Assembly: GCF_001541315.1 (NCBI RefSeq)
Contig: NZ_LMVK01000001.1
Location: 372,001-436,000, forward strand
Direction of reading: 5' to 3'
Source of the DNA: Agrobacterium tumefaciens str. B6
GTDB taxonomy: Bacteria; Pseudomonadota; Alphaproteobacteria; Rhizobiales; Rhizobiaceae
Length of the DNA: 64,000 bases
Of the stretch, positions 45,084-54,700 are shown one piece after another (position 1 is the stretch's first letter; each line of letters opens with the position of its first letter). The notes under the pieces were generated by a model. That model worked only from the letters and a program-made list of their open reading frames with translations. It was not told where the DNA came from and did not search any database. Made by a program: the position numbers and the translations under genes.

Positions 45084-45625
45084 TTGAAGCTGCGGCCAAG
45101 CGCGTACATATCATTCAGGGCGAGTACAAGGTCATCAGCGATCCCGACGTGGTCATGACGACGATACTCGGTTCGTGCGTGGCCGCCTGTCTGAGAGACC
45201 CCGTTGCCGGCCTCGGAGGCATGAACCACTTCCTGCTGCCGGGAACGGGCAATGTGACCGGCGGAGATGCGACGCGTTACGGCGTGCATCTCATGGAGCT
45301 CCTGATCAACGGCCTCCTGAAGCAGGGCGCGCGGCGTGACCGGCTGGAAGCCAAGGTTTTCGGCGGCGCGAAGACGATCGCCAGCTTTTCCAATGTCGGC
45401 GAGCAGAATGCCATCTTCGCCATGCAGTTTCTGAAGGATGAAGGTATTCCGGTCATAAGCTCCTCCACGGGCGGGGAACACGGCCGCAAGATCGAATTCT
45501 GGCCGGTCTCCGGTCGTGCACGTCAGCATCCGCTCAGCGGTGCGGAAACCCAGAAGACGGTTGCCTTGGAAACGCGTCCGGTGCCGGCCCCAAAGCCCGC
45601 CGCCAACGACATCGAATTTTTCTAG
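45080..45625 (+). CDS. cheD: Chemoreceptor glutamine deamidase CheD
   Basis: 181 residues. Catalytic Cys33 ([11 protein letters not shown]) and His50 (GMNHFLLPG) of the CheD family are in place. It deamidates receptor glutamines. Unlike Bacillus there is no cheC in the window. ATGA overlap with cheY2. Confidence 0.95.
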   Translation: MIEAAAKRVHIIQGEYKVISDPDVVMTTILGSCVAACLRDPVAGLGGMNHFLLPGTGNVTGGDATRYGVHLMELLINGLLKQGARRDRLEAKVFGGAKTIASFSNVGEQNAIFAMQFLKDEGIPVISSSTGGEHGRKIEFWPVSGRARQHPLSGAETQKTVALETRPVPAPKPAANDIEFF

Positions 45626-45639
45626 TCACGGAGTTTCCA

Positions 45640-46023
45640 ATGCAGCTTGCAGAGCACACCGCCACCACTCCGTTCGAAGAAGCCCTGCCGGATGTTCTGA
45701 TGCGCGTGGTATCGGAATTGCACGATGTCGCCTACCTTATAGAGCGCATCGAACCGCAATTGCTTGAAGTGACCAACGGTCAATTGTCGAGCGACGGCGT
45801 CAAGCTCCTGCAGGGCATCGACCTTGCCGTCCAGAAGACCCGTGGCCTTGCCGAATTCATCGATACCGTCACCGGCTCCATTCCCGGAGACTGGATCGTG
45901 GATGTCTCTACCGCGCTCAGCCTCGTCAAGCTTGCGGAAATGCAGAAGGCGCTCGGCGCCGCCTTCCGCCATGGCCATTCCCAGCCGCTCGACAAGGCCT
46001 CCGGCGACTTCGACCTCTTCTAG
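45640..46023 (+). CDS. cheT: CheT, last gene of the che operon, with a CheZ-like DxxxQ motif
   Basis: 127 mostly helical residues. A DLAVQ motif (D61, Q65) sits in the helix GIDLAVQKTRGLAEF, the pattern used by CheZ/CheX-type phosphatases. The same-position protein in S. meliloti is CheT; from memory it interacts with CheR. Whether it is a phosphatase here is open. It follows cheD by 14 bp with GGAG upstream. A hairpin (GTTGCCT 46037-46043 with AGGCAAC 46067-46073) lies behind it, before fliF, and may reduce read-through. Confidence 0.85.
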   Translation: MQLAEHTATTPFEEALPDVLMRVVSELHDVAYLIERIEPQLLEVTNGQLSSDGVKLLQGIDLAVQKTRGLAEFIDTVTGSIPGDWIVDVSTALSLVKLAEMQKALGAAFRHGHSQPLDKASGDFDLF

Positions 46024-46151
46024 CGGCATTTCCGCCGTTGCCTGCCTCTTCGCGGAATGCGGAGAAAGGCAACGCTCGCGCAAGCTTCGCACCCTATTGT
46101 CATTACGGGGCCAAAAGGTCTCGGACTCTATGAATGACGGTGCGGAACAGA

Positions 46152-47834
46152 ATGAATCTGTTAAATCAAATCCCTCAGGTCTTGAAGAATGTTGCTGCGC
46201 TGGGGCAGACGCGGCTTTTGATGCTGGGCGGCGTGGGCGTTTTGTCCATGGCCATTATCCTTGCAGCAGCGCTCTACGTGAACCGTCCCGCTTACGAGAC
46301 CCTTTATGTGGGGCTTGAAAAAAGCGACCTCAACAAGATCAGCATTGCGCTCGCCGAATCGGGTCTGGACTTTCAGGTAGGGACCGATGGTTCCAGCCTT
46401 CAGGTTCCCGTCGGGCTCACCAGCAAGGCACGGCTGCTTCTGGCCGAGCGCGGCCTGCCTGATAGCGCCAATGCCGGTTATGAGCTTTTCGACAATGTCG
46501 GTTCTCTCGGCCTGACCTCCTTCATGCAGGAAGTGACGCGCGTTCGCGCCCTTGAGGGCGAGATCAGCCGCTCCATCCAGCAGATTGACGGCATTGCCGC
46601 TGCACGCGTCCATATCGTCATGCCTGACGTCGGCAATTTCCGCCGTGGCGAACAGAAGCCCACCGCATCGGTCATGATCCGCGCCAGCGCCACCGCAGGG
46701 CGCAAGGCATCGGCTTCCATCCGTCACCTCGTCGCCTCGGCCGTTCCCGGCCTTGAGGTCGATGATGTGACTCTCCTCGATTCGACCGGCCAGCTTCTGG
46801 CCTCCGGCGACGACGTCACCAACGCCGCCATGAACCGCTCGCTGACACTGGCGCAGAATGTTCAGCAGGAAATCACGACCAACATCGACAAGGCGCTGGC
46901 GCCTTTCCTCGGCATGGACAATTTCCGCTCCAGCGTGACGGCGCAGCTCAATACCGACAGCCGCCAGATTCAGGAAACCGTCTACGACCCGGAATCACGC
47001 GTCGAGCGCTCCATCCGCACGGTGAAGGAAGACCAGAAATCCCAGGAAACGCAGCCGGATACGGCCGCAACCGTGGAGCAGAACGTACCGCAGGCAGCGC
47101 CCCAGGGCGGCGGCAGCGGCCCGCAGTCTTCCGACCAATCGGCCAAGAAGGAAGAGCAGACCAACTACGAGATCAATTCCAAGACGGTCGCCACGGTCAA
47201 GAACGGCTATACCGTCGAGAAGATTTCGGTTGCCGTGGTCGTCAACAAGGGTCGCATCGCCAAGATGGTCGGCGAACCCGCCGATCAGGCCAAGATCGAC
47301 GCCTATCTCGCCGAGATGCAGAAGATCGTAACCTCGGCGGCCGGTATTTCTTCCGATCGCGGCGATATGGTGACGCTCACCGCTATGGACTTCCTCGAAA
47401 CGCAGCTGCTTGATGAAGCCGTAAGTGGGCCGGGCATCATGGAAGTGCTGAGCCGCAATTCGGCCGGCATCATCAACTCGCTCGCCTTCGTCGCCGTCGC
47501 CTTCCTCGTCATCTGGCTCGGTGTGCGTCCTCTGGTCCGCACGGTTACCGCCAACGGTGCGGCAGCGGGTCAGCTCAGCCAGGAGACCGCCGGTCTGGAA
47601 CTGCCGGACTTCTCTCCCGGCATGGATGCGGGCGCAGGTGGTCTCATGGAAGGTTTCGGGGCGGATTTCGGCTTCGACAGCACCGACGATCTTCTTGCAG
47701 GCGGCGATGGCGAGGGCACATTCAACCGCCGGGTTCGCGAAGGACCCGAACGCAGGCTCTCCCGCATGGTGGAAATCAGCGAGGAACGAGCCGCCAAGAT
47801 CCTGCGCAAATGGGCGGTGGAAAAAGCAGCATAA
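46152..47834 (+). CDS. fliF: Flagellar MS-ring protein FliF
   Basis: 560 residues with transmembrane helix at about 22-43 (LMLGGVGVLSMAIILAAALY in part), periplasmic YscJ-like ring domain (LYVGLEKSDLNKI, VRALEGEISRSIQQIDG), and second transmembrane helix at about 440-460. The cytoplasmic C-terminus ends with a FliG-binding segment. It makes the MS ring, base of the flagellar motor. ATG at 46152 is used; a longer frame to 46134 adds six residues. A terminator at 47842 follows. Confidence 0.96.
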   Translation: MNLLNQIPQVLKNVAALGQTRLLMLGGVGVLSMAIILAAALYVNRPAYETLYVGLEKSDLNKISIALAESGLDFQVGTDGSSLQVPVGLTSKARLLLAERGLPDSANAGYELFDNVGSLGLTSFMQEVTRVRALEGEISRSIQQIDGIAAARVHIVMPDVGNFRRGEQKPTASVMIRASATAGRKASASIRHLVASAVPGLEVDDVTLLDSTGQLLASGDDVTNAAMNRSLTLAQNVQQEITTNIDKALAPFLGMDNFRSSVTAQLNTDSRQIQETVYDPESRVERSIRTVKEDQKSQETQPDTAATVEQNVPQAAPQGGGSGPQSSDQSAKKEEQTNYEINSKTVATVKNGYTVEKISVAVVVNKGRIAKMVGEPADQAKIDAYLAEMQKIVTSAAGISSDRGDMVTLTAMDFLETQLLDEAVSGPGIMEVLSRNSAGIINSLAFVAVAFLVIWLGVRPLVRTVTANGAAAGQLSQETAGLELPDFSPGMDAGAGGLMEGFGADFGFDSTDDLLAGGDGEGTFNRRVREGPERRLSRMVEISEERAAKILRKWAVEKAA

Positions 47835-47841
47835 TATCAAA

Positions 47842-47863
47842 AAGGCCGGTTTTACCCGGCCTT
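47842..47863 (+). terminator. Terminator after fliF
   Basis: AAGGCCGG-TTTTAC-CCGGCCTT followed by TTTT: 8-bp stem, 6-base loop and a U run, 8 bp after the fliF stop. It closes the che-fliF transcript. Confidence 0.9.
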
Positions 47864-48204
47864 TTTTCTGTTTTCGGGCTTTTTGCTATCCTTGGCGGGC
47901 GCATCGTGGCAATCTCGTTTTAGGACAGTGTTTACAAAAAATTCAGCAACGATACAGTTTGCTGGGAATTGGCTGAGAATGCCGTTTATGGATTGAACAG
48001 CTTTTCAGTATGTTTTTTTAGCAATAGACGAACAGTGAAATACGTGGAAAGGCTGGTGTCAGGTAATGGCAAATCCCAGTCCGTTCCATAAAATGAAGTG
48101 ATTCGGTCTCCGGGGGCTTGCCGTCCCATTTTGGTAAGCTTCTCGAATGGAATGATTCCATCCCGAGGTATAATCTCCCACTGGGAGCAAGAGGGCGTAG
48201 GCGA
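47864..48204. other. Intergenic region upstream of visN
   Basis: About 340 bp, moderately AT-rich (for example TTTACAAAAAATTCAGCAAC near 47930-47950). It should hold the visNR promoter. Nothing else was recognised. The exact left limit depends on the true visN start. Confidence 0.5.
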
Positions 48205-48936
48205 TTGAAAGTCGATGTTGATATCCGCAGGCTGTCTGCCAAGCCTATGGAGGGCATGGGTAAGCCCTTGCCACGCGATCAGCTTGCTAAAAACGTCGCA
48301 GCCACGGCTGCTGCCGGTAACGTTGCAGGCGCACTGGATCTGCTCGTAACCTATGCTGGCGCCTCGCATTATCTGCTGGCGCGGGATGATCTTCTCGAAG
48401 AAACCGGACTGAAATTCATCGTCACCTCCGACTGGCCTTTTGATCTGGTCCGCAGGCTTGGCCTTGAACTGGCCAACAGCCAGAACAGATCAAGCGAAAT
48501 GGAGAAATGCCTTTCGCTTCTGCAGCCACGGCTGCTTTTCCTTCCCGATGATGTTGCTGTTCCCTACGGCATAGACCGGCAATATTCGGCACTCTCCTTC
48601 TGCGTGGGCCGCATCCGGCTTTCTCTGCTGCTGCTGTTTCCCGAAGAAGCGGTGCCTTCGCCGGAAAGACTGCGCGAAATCGCCCTGCTGACGGGTTATT
48701 GCGTCAGTTTCGGCATTGCCAGCGAAGCAAAGACCGTGCGCGATATCGATCTCACGGAGCGTGAGCTTGAGTGCCTGTTCTGGATCGCGGAAGGCAAGAC
48801 AAGTGACGAAATTGCGATGATCCTTGGCATTTCACGCAATACGATCAATAATTACATCACAAGCGTGATGCGGAAAACCGCGACAAAAACCCGCTCGGAG
48901 GCAATTGCCTACGCCGTGCGCAACAACCTCGTATAA
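48205..48936 (+). CDS. visN: VisN, LuxR-type motility regulator
   Basis: About 243 residues with an N-terminal ligand-binding-like domain and a C-terminal LuxR helix-turn-helix (LTERELECLFWIAEGKTSDEIA, then NTINNYI). VisN and VisR act as a heterodimer at the top of the flagellar/chemotaxis cascade in Sinorhizobium and Agrobacterium. The start is uncertain: TTG at 48205 gives a length near the S. meliloti protein; ATG at 48247 or 48256 is possible. Stop overlaps the visR ATG. Confidence 0.9.
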   Translation: MKVDVDIRRLSAKPMEGMGKPLPRDQLAKNVAATAAAGNVAGALDLLVTYAGASHYLLARDDLLEETGLKFIVTSDWPFDLVRRLGLELANSQNRSSEMEKCLSLLQPRLLFLPDDVAVPYGIDRQYSALSFCVGRIRLSLLLLFPEEAVPSPERLREIALLTGYCVSFGIASEAKTVRDIDLTERELECLFWIAEGKTSDEIAMILGISRNTINNYITSVMRKTATKTRSEAIAYAVRNNLV

Positions 48937-49691
48937 TGGTCGGACGGATGGTACAGACGAAAGACAATGAGGGTACAGGTCATATGGGCATGTTTTACCG
49001 CAGCCCTGTCGTGACGAGCCGGTCGGATCTGTTTCCGAAGCTTGTCGCCATGCAGAAGCTGGTCGGCGCGCGCAATTTCGTGGTGACGAAAGCTGCCGCT
49101 TCCGGTTTCCCGAACAAGAAGAAGCTGACCTGCGAGCTCGAAAACTGGGGCATGAATGCCGCAGAACAGAGCGCGCAGTTCATCCGCGCCGTCGGCGATA
49201 TTCTTCTCGATCATATCGAGACATCGCTTTTGCCGGTCATCTGGCGCAACAAGAATGCCGGCGGCTTTGCCGATCTTCCCGATGTGCCCGCACTTCTGCG
49301 CCGCATCGAGAACGACACATTGCCCTATGCGGGGCTCGCCCTGCCGGTGCGGCTTGGCACCATCGGCAACGGTTATATCGTCTTCTGCGGCACCAACCTC
49401 GTTCTCGACAATGAGGTCGTGATCGAGCAGCACATCAAATGCTGCGAGATCATGGTGGACATGCTGGCGCTGGACGAGCGCAAGGCGGCACCCTCCGAAG
49501 CCTTGAGCGAGAGGGAAATCGCCTGCCTGCAACTGGCGGGGGATGGCCGTATCAGCGAAGAAATCGCGGTCAAGCTCGGGCTTTCCGTGCACACCGTCAA
49601 CGCCTATCTCGGTTCGGCGACGATCAAGCTCGATTCCGTCAACCGTATCCAGGCGATCGCCAAGGCTATCAGGCTCGGTTACATCCATTGA
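48936..49691 (+). CDS. visR: VisR, LuxR-type motility regulator
   Basis: 251 residues, partner of VisN, same fold with C-terminal helix-turn-helix (LSEREIACLQLAGDGRISEE, then SVHTVNAYLGSATIKL). TAATG overlap with visN fixes the start and coupling. As with VisN the N-terminal domain may bind an unknown ligand. A GGGCGGG-N5-CCCGCCC hairpin at 49696-49714 follows the stop and may be a terminator. Confidence 0.93.
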   Translation: MVGRMVQTKDNEGTGHMGMFYRSPVVTSRSDLFPKLVAMQKLVGARNFVVTKAAASGFPNKKKLTCELENWGMNAAEQSAQFIRAVGDILLDHIETSLLPVIWRNKNAGGFADLPDVPALLRRIENDTLPYAGLALPVRLGTIGNGYIVFCGTNLVLDNEVVIEQHIKCCEIMVDMLALDERKAAPSEALSEREIACLQLAGDGRISEEIAVKLGLSVHTVNAYLGSATIKLDSVNRIQAIAKAIRLGYIH

Positions 49692-49836
49692 TGGCGGGCG
49701 GGTTTTCCCCGCCCCTCCCAGGCCGGCGGCCCCGAACCGGCATTTGCGCCTCCCTAAAAGGCGCTATCGTCACTTCGCGTTTTTTTAACAGTTGCCTACT
49801 AGAACTTTTATAAGTTTGGCTTTGGGGAACTGTTTC

Positions 49837-51684
49837 ATGCACAACCGGCTCTTTAAGTCCGTTGCTGGCAAGGTTGTCGCGCTGACGATCGGCCTGATCA
49901 CGCTCAGCGTGGCGGCAGTTGGTTTTTCGACCTATATCCGCTTGAAGGACAATATCATCACCACCGCGCTGCGCGATACGCACAGCGCAATGCGCAGCAT
50001 GGCGATCCTTTACGAACTGAAGGTCGGCGGCGTCGCCCTCGAAATGGTGGATGGGGACCTCAAAAGTGTGGGTCGCGCCAGCATCGGAACGATGCGCGAC
50101 AATGATCTCGTCGACCGCACCGCAGCCGGTAACGGCGGTATTTCTACCGTGTTTGAAGCCAAGGGCGGCGAATTCATTCGCATGACCACCAATCTGAAGA
50201 ACGAAAAGGGCGAGAGAGCAGCCGGCACCAAGCTTGCTACCGATCATCCCGCTTTTGCGAAAGTCTCCAAGGGTGAGGCCTATTTTGGCACCGCCACGCT
50301 GTTCGGCACCAGCTACATGACCGGTTACATGCCTGTCACGAACAAGACCGGCGCAACCGTCGGCATCCTGTTCGTGGGTGTTCCCATGGACGTCTACGAT
50401 GCGCAGATATACAGCCTGCGCGACATGATGCTCATCTGCGGCGCGCTCGCCATGCTTGGCGTCGGACTGCTCGCCTACTTTGTCATCAAGCGCACGCTTC
50501 AACCCCTTGGCAAGTTGACCGATGCGGTGAAGTCCCTTTCGGACGGCAATCTCGATACGCCGATCCCTTACGCCACCAACACCAATGAATTTGGCAACAT
50601 CGCCCGCGCGCTGGTGATTTTCCGCGAAAATGCGCTTGAGAAACTGGCGATCGAGGGCAAAAGCGCCGAAGAACGCTCTGCGGCGGAGTCCGAGCGTTAC
50701 CGCAACGACGCCGAGAAACAGGAACTCGACAGCCAGATCGAATTTGCGGTCGGCGAGATCGCCTCTGGTCTCGGCAGGCTGTCGCGTGGCGATCTGAGCC
50801 GCACGATCGAGACGCCTTTCGCTGGCCGTCTCGACCGTCTGCGCACGGATTTCAACGAATCCCTCCTCAACCTGCGCGATGCGCTGGGGCAGATTCGTGA
50901 GCGCACGCTCATCATCCAGCATAGCGGCTTTGAAATCGAGCAGTCGTCGGTCGATCTGTCGAAGCGCACCGAGAATCAGGCCGCCTCGCTGGAAGAGACC
51001 GCTGCCGCTGTAGACGAAATCACTGTCACCGTCAGATCCTCGGCCGAGCGTGCGCGGGAGGCCAATGAGGCCGTGCGCATCACCAAGCAGAGCGCCGACA
51101 GTTCCGGTTCGGTCGTCAGCAACGCCGTCGACGCCATGGGCCGCATCGAAGATGCCTCGCGCAAGATCGAGCAGATCATCGAGGTCATCGACGACATTGC
51201 CTTCCAGACCAATCTTCTTGCCCTGAATGCCGGCATCGAGGCGGCGCGTGCGGGCGAAGCGGGCAAGGGTTTTGCCGTCGTGGCGCAGGAAGTGCGCGAG
51301 CTTGCACAACGCTCTGCCGACGCGGCGCGTGAAATCAAGCAGCTCATCAACCAGTCGACGCAGGAAGTCAGTTCCGGATCGAAGCTGGTGCAGGAGGCGG
51401 GCACCGTGCTTTCCGCCATCAGCCGGCAGATCGTCACCGTCAGCCAGCATGTCGAAACCATCGCCACGGCAACGCAGGACCAGTCCTCGGCACTTCATAA
51501 CGTCAACAGTTCCGTCAACCAGATGGATCAGATGACCCAGCAGAACGCGGCCCTTGCCGAACAGTCGAGTGCGGCCAGCAGCATATTGTCCGGCGAGGTG
51601 GAAGCGCTGCTCGATCTCGTTCAGCGTTTCCAGATGGAACATGGCTCGGCGACCGGCAGGGATCGATTGAGCCGTGCGGCCTGA
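49837..51684 (+). CDS. Membrane chemoreceptor with periplasmic Cache-type domain
   Basis: 615 residues. Transmembrane helices at about 12-33 and 200-222 enclose a periplasmic Cache3/Cache2-type sensor (TTNLKNEKGERAAGTKL, GTSYMTGYMPVTN). HAMP and a second HAMP-like part follow. The MCP hairpin with [20 protein letters not shown] (core [12 protein letters not shown]) is conserved. No C-terminal CheR-docking pentapeptide is visible (ends LSRAA). ATG at 49837 is used. The ligand is unknown; it is at the edge of the motility block. Confidence 0.93.
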   Translation: MHNRLFKSVAGKVVALTIGLITLSVAAVGFSTYIRLKDNIITTALRDTHSAMRSMAILYELKVGGVALEMVDGDLKSVGRASIGTMRDNDLVDRTAAGNGGISTVFEAKGGEFIRMTTNLKNEKGERAAGTKLATDHPAFAKVSKGEAYFGTATLFGTSYMTGYMPVTNKTGATVGILFVGVPMDVYDAQIYSLRDMMLICGALAMLGVGLLAYFVIKRTLQPLGKLTDAVKSLSDGNLDTPIPYATNTNEFGNIARALVIFRENALEKLAIEGKSAEERSAAESERYRNDAEKQELDSQIEFAVGEIASGLGRLSRGDLSRTIETPFAGRLDRLRTDFNESLLNLRDALGQIRERTLIIQHSGFEIEQSSVDLSKRTENQAASLEETAAAVDEITVTVRSSAERAREANEAVRITKQSADSSGSVVSNAVDAMGRIEDASRKIEQIIEVIDDIAFQTNLLALNAGIEAARAGEAGKGFAVVAQEVRELAQRSADAAREIKQLINQSTQEVSSGSKLVQEAGTVLSAISRQIVTVSQHVETIATATQDQSSALHNVNSSVNQMDQMTQQNAALAEQSSAASSILSGEVEALLDLVQRFQMEHGSATGRDRLSRAA

Positions 51685-51707
51685 CACGCTTATTCAGACG
51701 TAAACAC

Positions 51708-51731
51708 CTCCCGGATCGCAACATCCGGGAG
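51708..51731 (+). terminator. Terminator behind the Cache chemoreceptor
   Basis: CTCCCGGAT-CGCAAC-ATCCGGGAG followed by TTTTTATT: perfect 9-bp stem and U tract, 23 bp after the receptor stop. The convergent hybrid kinase ends at 51735, so the stem also lies at its 3' end. Confidence 0.92.
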
Positions 51732-51734
51732 TTT

Positions 51735-54700
51735 TTATTCTGCCGCCGCGCGGGCCGTGCTGGATATCTGGTTGATGTAGGCCCGCAGCGCTGCCGGTTT
51801 GACCGGCTTGTGCTGGACGGAAATCCCGTATTTTTCCGCATCGCTGCGCCCTTCCGGGCTGCGGTCCGCCGTTACAAGCAGGGCAGGGATCGTCTTGCCG
51901 TAAAATGTCCTGATGAGGCGGATGGCGCTGATGCCGTCGCCATCGTCCAGATGATAATCGGCGACGATGACATCGGGTGCTGCGGCCAAGTTGAGGAAGG
52001 GTTCCTCCAGCGTCGCCACGGAACCTGCGGGCAACACCTCGCAGCCCCATCCCGTCAGCAGTAGTGTCATGCCCTCGAGGATTTTCGGCTCGTTGTCGAT
52101 GCACAGAACCCGGACGCCCTGAAGGCGGTCGCTGGCTGCGGGACTGGTTATCCCGCCAACGGCTTTGGCCGGCACGAGGCGATCCGCCTCGCGCGGCAGA
52201 TGGATGCGGAAGGTCGTGCCTTTTCCGGGGGTGGAGATCAGCTGCACCGGATGGTGCAGCATGCGCGACAGCCGGTCGACGATGGAAAGGCCGAGCCCGA
52301 GGCCGGATGCCGTTCTTGCACCCTCGTCCAGCCGGGCGAATTCCTTGAAAACGGTGCGAAATTTGGATGAGGGGATGCCGATACCGGAATCAGTCACCTG
52401 AATGACGACTTCACCGCCCCGGCGGCGCGCACCGACGACCACCTTGCCCTTCAGCGTATATTTAATGGCGTTGGAAACGAGATTCTGTATCAGGCGCCGC
52501 AGGAGGTTGGGGTCGGAGCGGACGGTCAGCGAGGTTGGCATGACCACGAGGTCCAGGTTCTTCTCCTGCGCCATCGGTGCGAAGTCGGTCTCGATGCGTT
52601 TCAGCAACTCATTCAGCGGCACGGATGTCATGCGCGCCTTCATAGAGCCGGTGTCGAGACGGGAAATATCGAGGACAGCACCAAGAATGGTCTCCACCGA
52701 TTCCAGCGCCGAATCGATATTGTGGACGAGATCGCTTTCGCCAGAAGCGCCAAGCCGTTCGACCAGCGAGGAGGAATAGAGGCGGGCGGCGTTCAGGGGT
52801 TGGAGAATGTCATGACCGGCGGCGGCGAAAAAGCGTGTCTTGCCGATATTCGCCTCGTCGGCGGAGGCTCTTGCCTCCGCCAGTTCGCGGTTGACGCGGG
52901 TAAGCTCAACGGTTCGCTCCGCCACGCGCTGCTCCAGCGTTTCGTTTGCCTGTTTCAGCGCCTGATCGCTCGCCACCCGCTGGGTGATATCGGTGAAGGT
53001 GGCGACGATGCCTTTGTCCGGCATGGTGTTGGAGCGCACTTCGATGATGCGCTCCCCGCCCGCCAGCACCAGCGAGAAGGGCAGATCCATGGTCAGGAAG
53101 CTGGTGATCAGTTCATTCGTGTCACCGGCGGGCATATCGCCGCGTTCCTGCAGCATCGAAACGATATCCGTGAGCGGTACGCCCACCTGCCCGAACTGCT
53201 CGGGTAGATCGAGAAGGGTGCGGAAACGCCGGTTCCAGATGGTCAGCTGCTGCGAACTGTCGAAAACGGCAATGCCCTGATCCATCTGGGCGAGCGCGGT
53301 CTGCAGCATGTCCTGGTTATATTGCAGGGCCTCGCTCGCCTGATCGAGCAGCCATGCCGTATCCGCACTGGTGTCTTCCGCCTTCTGAAGAATGATCGAG
53401 AGCACCAGGCGGGCGGAGGAGGAGCCGATGGCGCTGCCCAGCAGCTGTTCAGAGAAATGGATCAGCGCCATGTCCGCCGGCTGGTCGTCGTTGAGCTTCC
53501 TGCCCGCCGTCTTTTCATAGGTCGCGAGTGACCGCAGCATGCGCTCCTCGCCGAGATAACGGGCGACCGCGCTTTTGAGATCACCGACGCTGACGCGGGT
53601 TTTCCAGCCGCGCGTGGCGAATTGCGATTTCGAGTGACGCTTGACGAAGATGCCGGACTGGATGCGCTCCACCGGCCTCGGATTGCGCGAAAGCGAGCCG
53701 AGCACGAAGGAGAGGCTGTTGACGAGCAGGCTGAGAATGACCGCATTCACGAATGGGTCGGCTTCCGGCCCGTTGAATCCCGGGCTGCCGGAAAGCAGGA
53801 AACCGAGAATATTGGCCGCCACCTCGGAATTGTCGGGCCCGCCGAAGCTTGGCAGAAACAGCAGGTAGGCCCAAACGAAGAAGCCCGAACTCAGCCCCGC
53901 GATCGCACCGCGGGCATTGGCGCGCCGCCAGAACAGCCCGCCGAAAAGGGCAGGGGCCATCTGCGCAATGGCGGCGAATGCCAGAAGGCCGATGGAGGCG
54001 AGGCCCGTGGCACTGTCGGCGGCGCGATAATAGCCATAACCCAGCAGCAGCACGGCAAAGATCGCCGTTCGGCGGATGTTGAGCAGCGTCTTGGCGAAAT
54101 CGTCCCGGTGCGGTGAGCGGTTCAACAACTTCTGCCGCAGGAAGATCGGCATGACGATATCGTTGGAAATCATGATCGACAGCGCCACCGAAGCGACGAT
54201 CACCATCGCGGTCGCCGCCGAAAAGCCGCCGATGAAGGTGATCAGCGACACGACCGGCATCTGATGATTGAGCGGCAATTGCAGCACGTAGAGATCGGCA
54301 TCGCCATTGGCGCCGAGCATCAGAATGCCGGCAAGCGCGATCGGCAGCACGAAGATGTTGATCGCGATGAGGTAGAGCGGCAGCAGGAACCCGGCCATAC
54401 GCAGCTCTTCCGGCGTGCGGTTTTCAACCACCGTGACGTGGAACTGGCGCGGCAGCAGGATGATGGCGAAACCGGAAAGCAGCGTCATCACGATCCAGCG
54501 GCTGACGGGCGTGTGATAGGATATGGCCCGCATGGCCTGCTCATTATCCGTGGCAAGCTGCCACAGATGCGCGGGACCGTCGAAGAGGACGAAGAGTACG
54601 TAAAAACCGACGGTGCACATGGCGACGAGCTTGACCAGCGATTCCATCGAAATCGCCAGAATAAGCCCGTCCTGATGTTCGGTGGCATCGGTGTGGCGGG

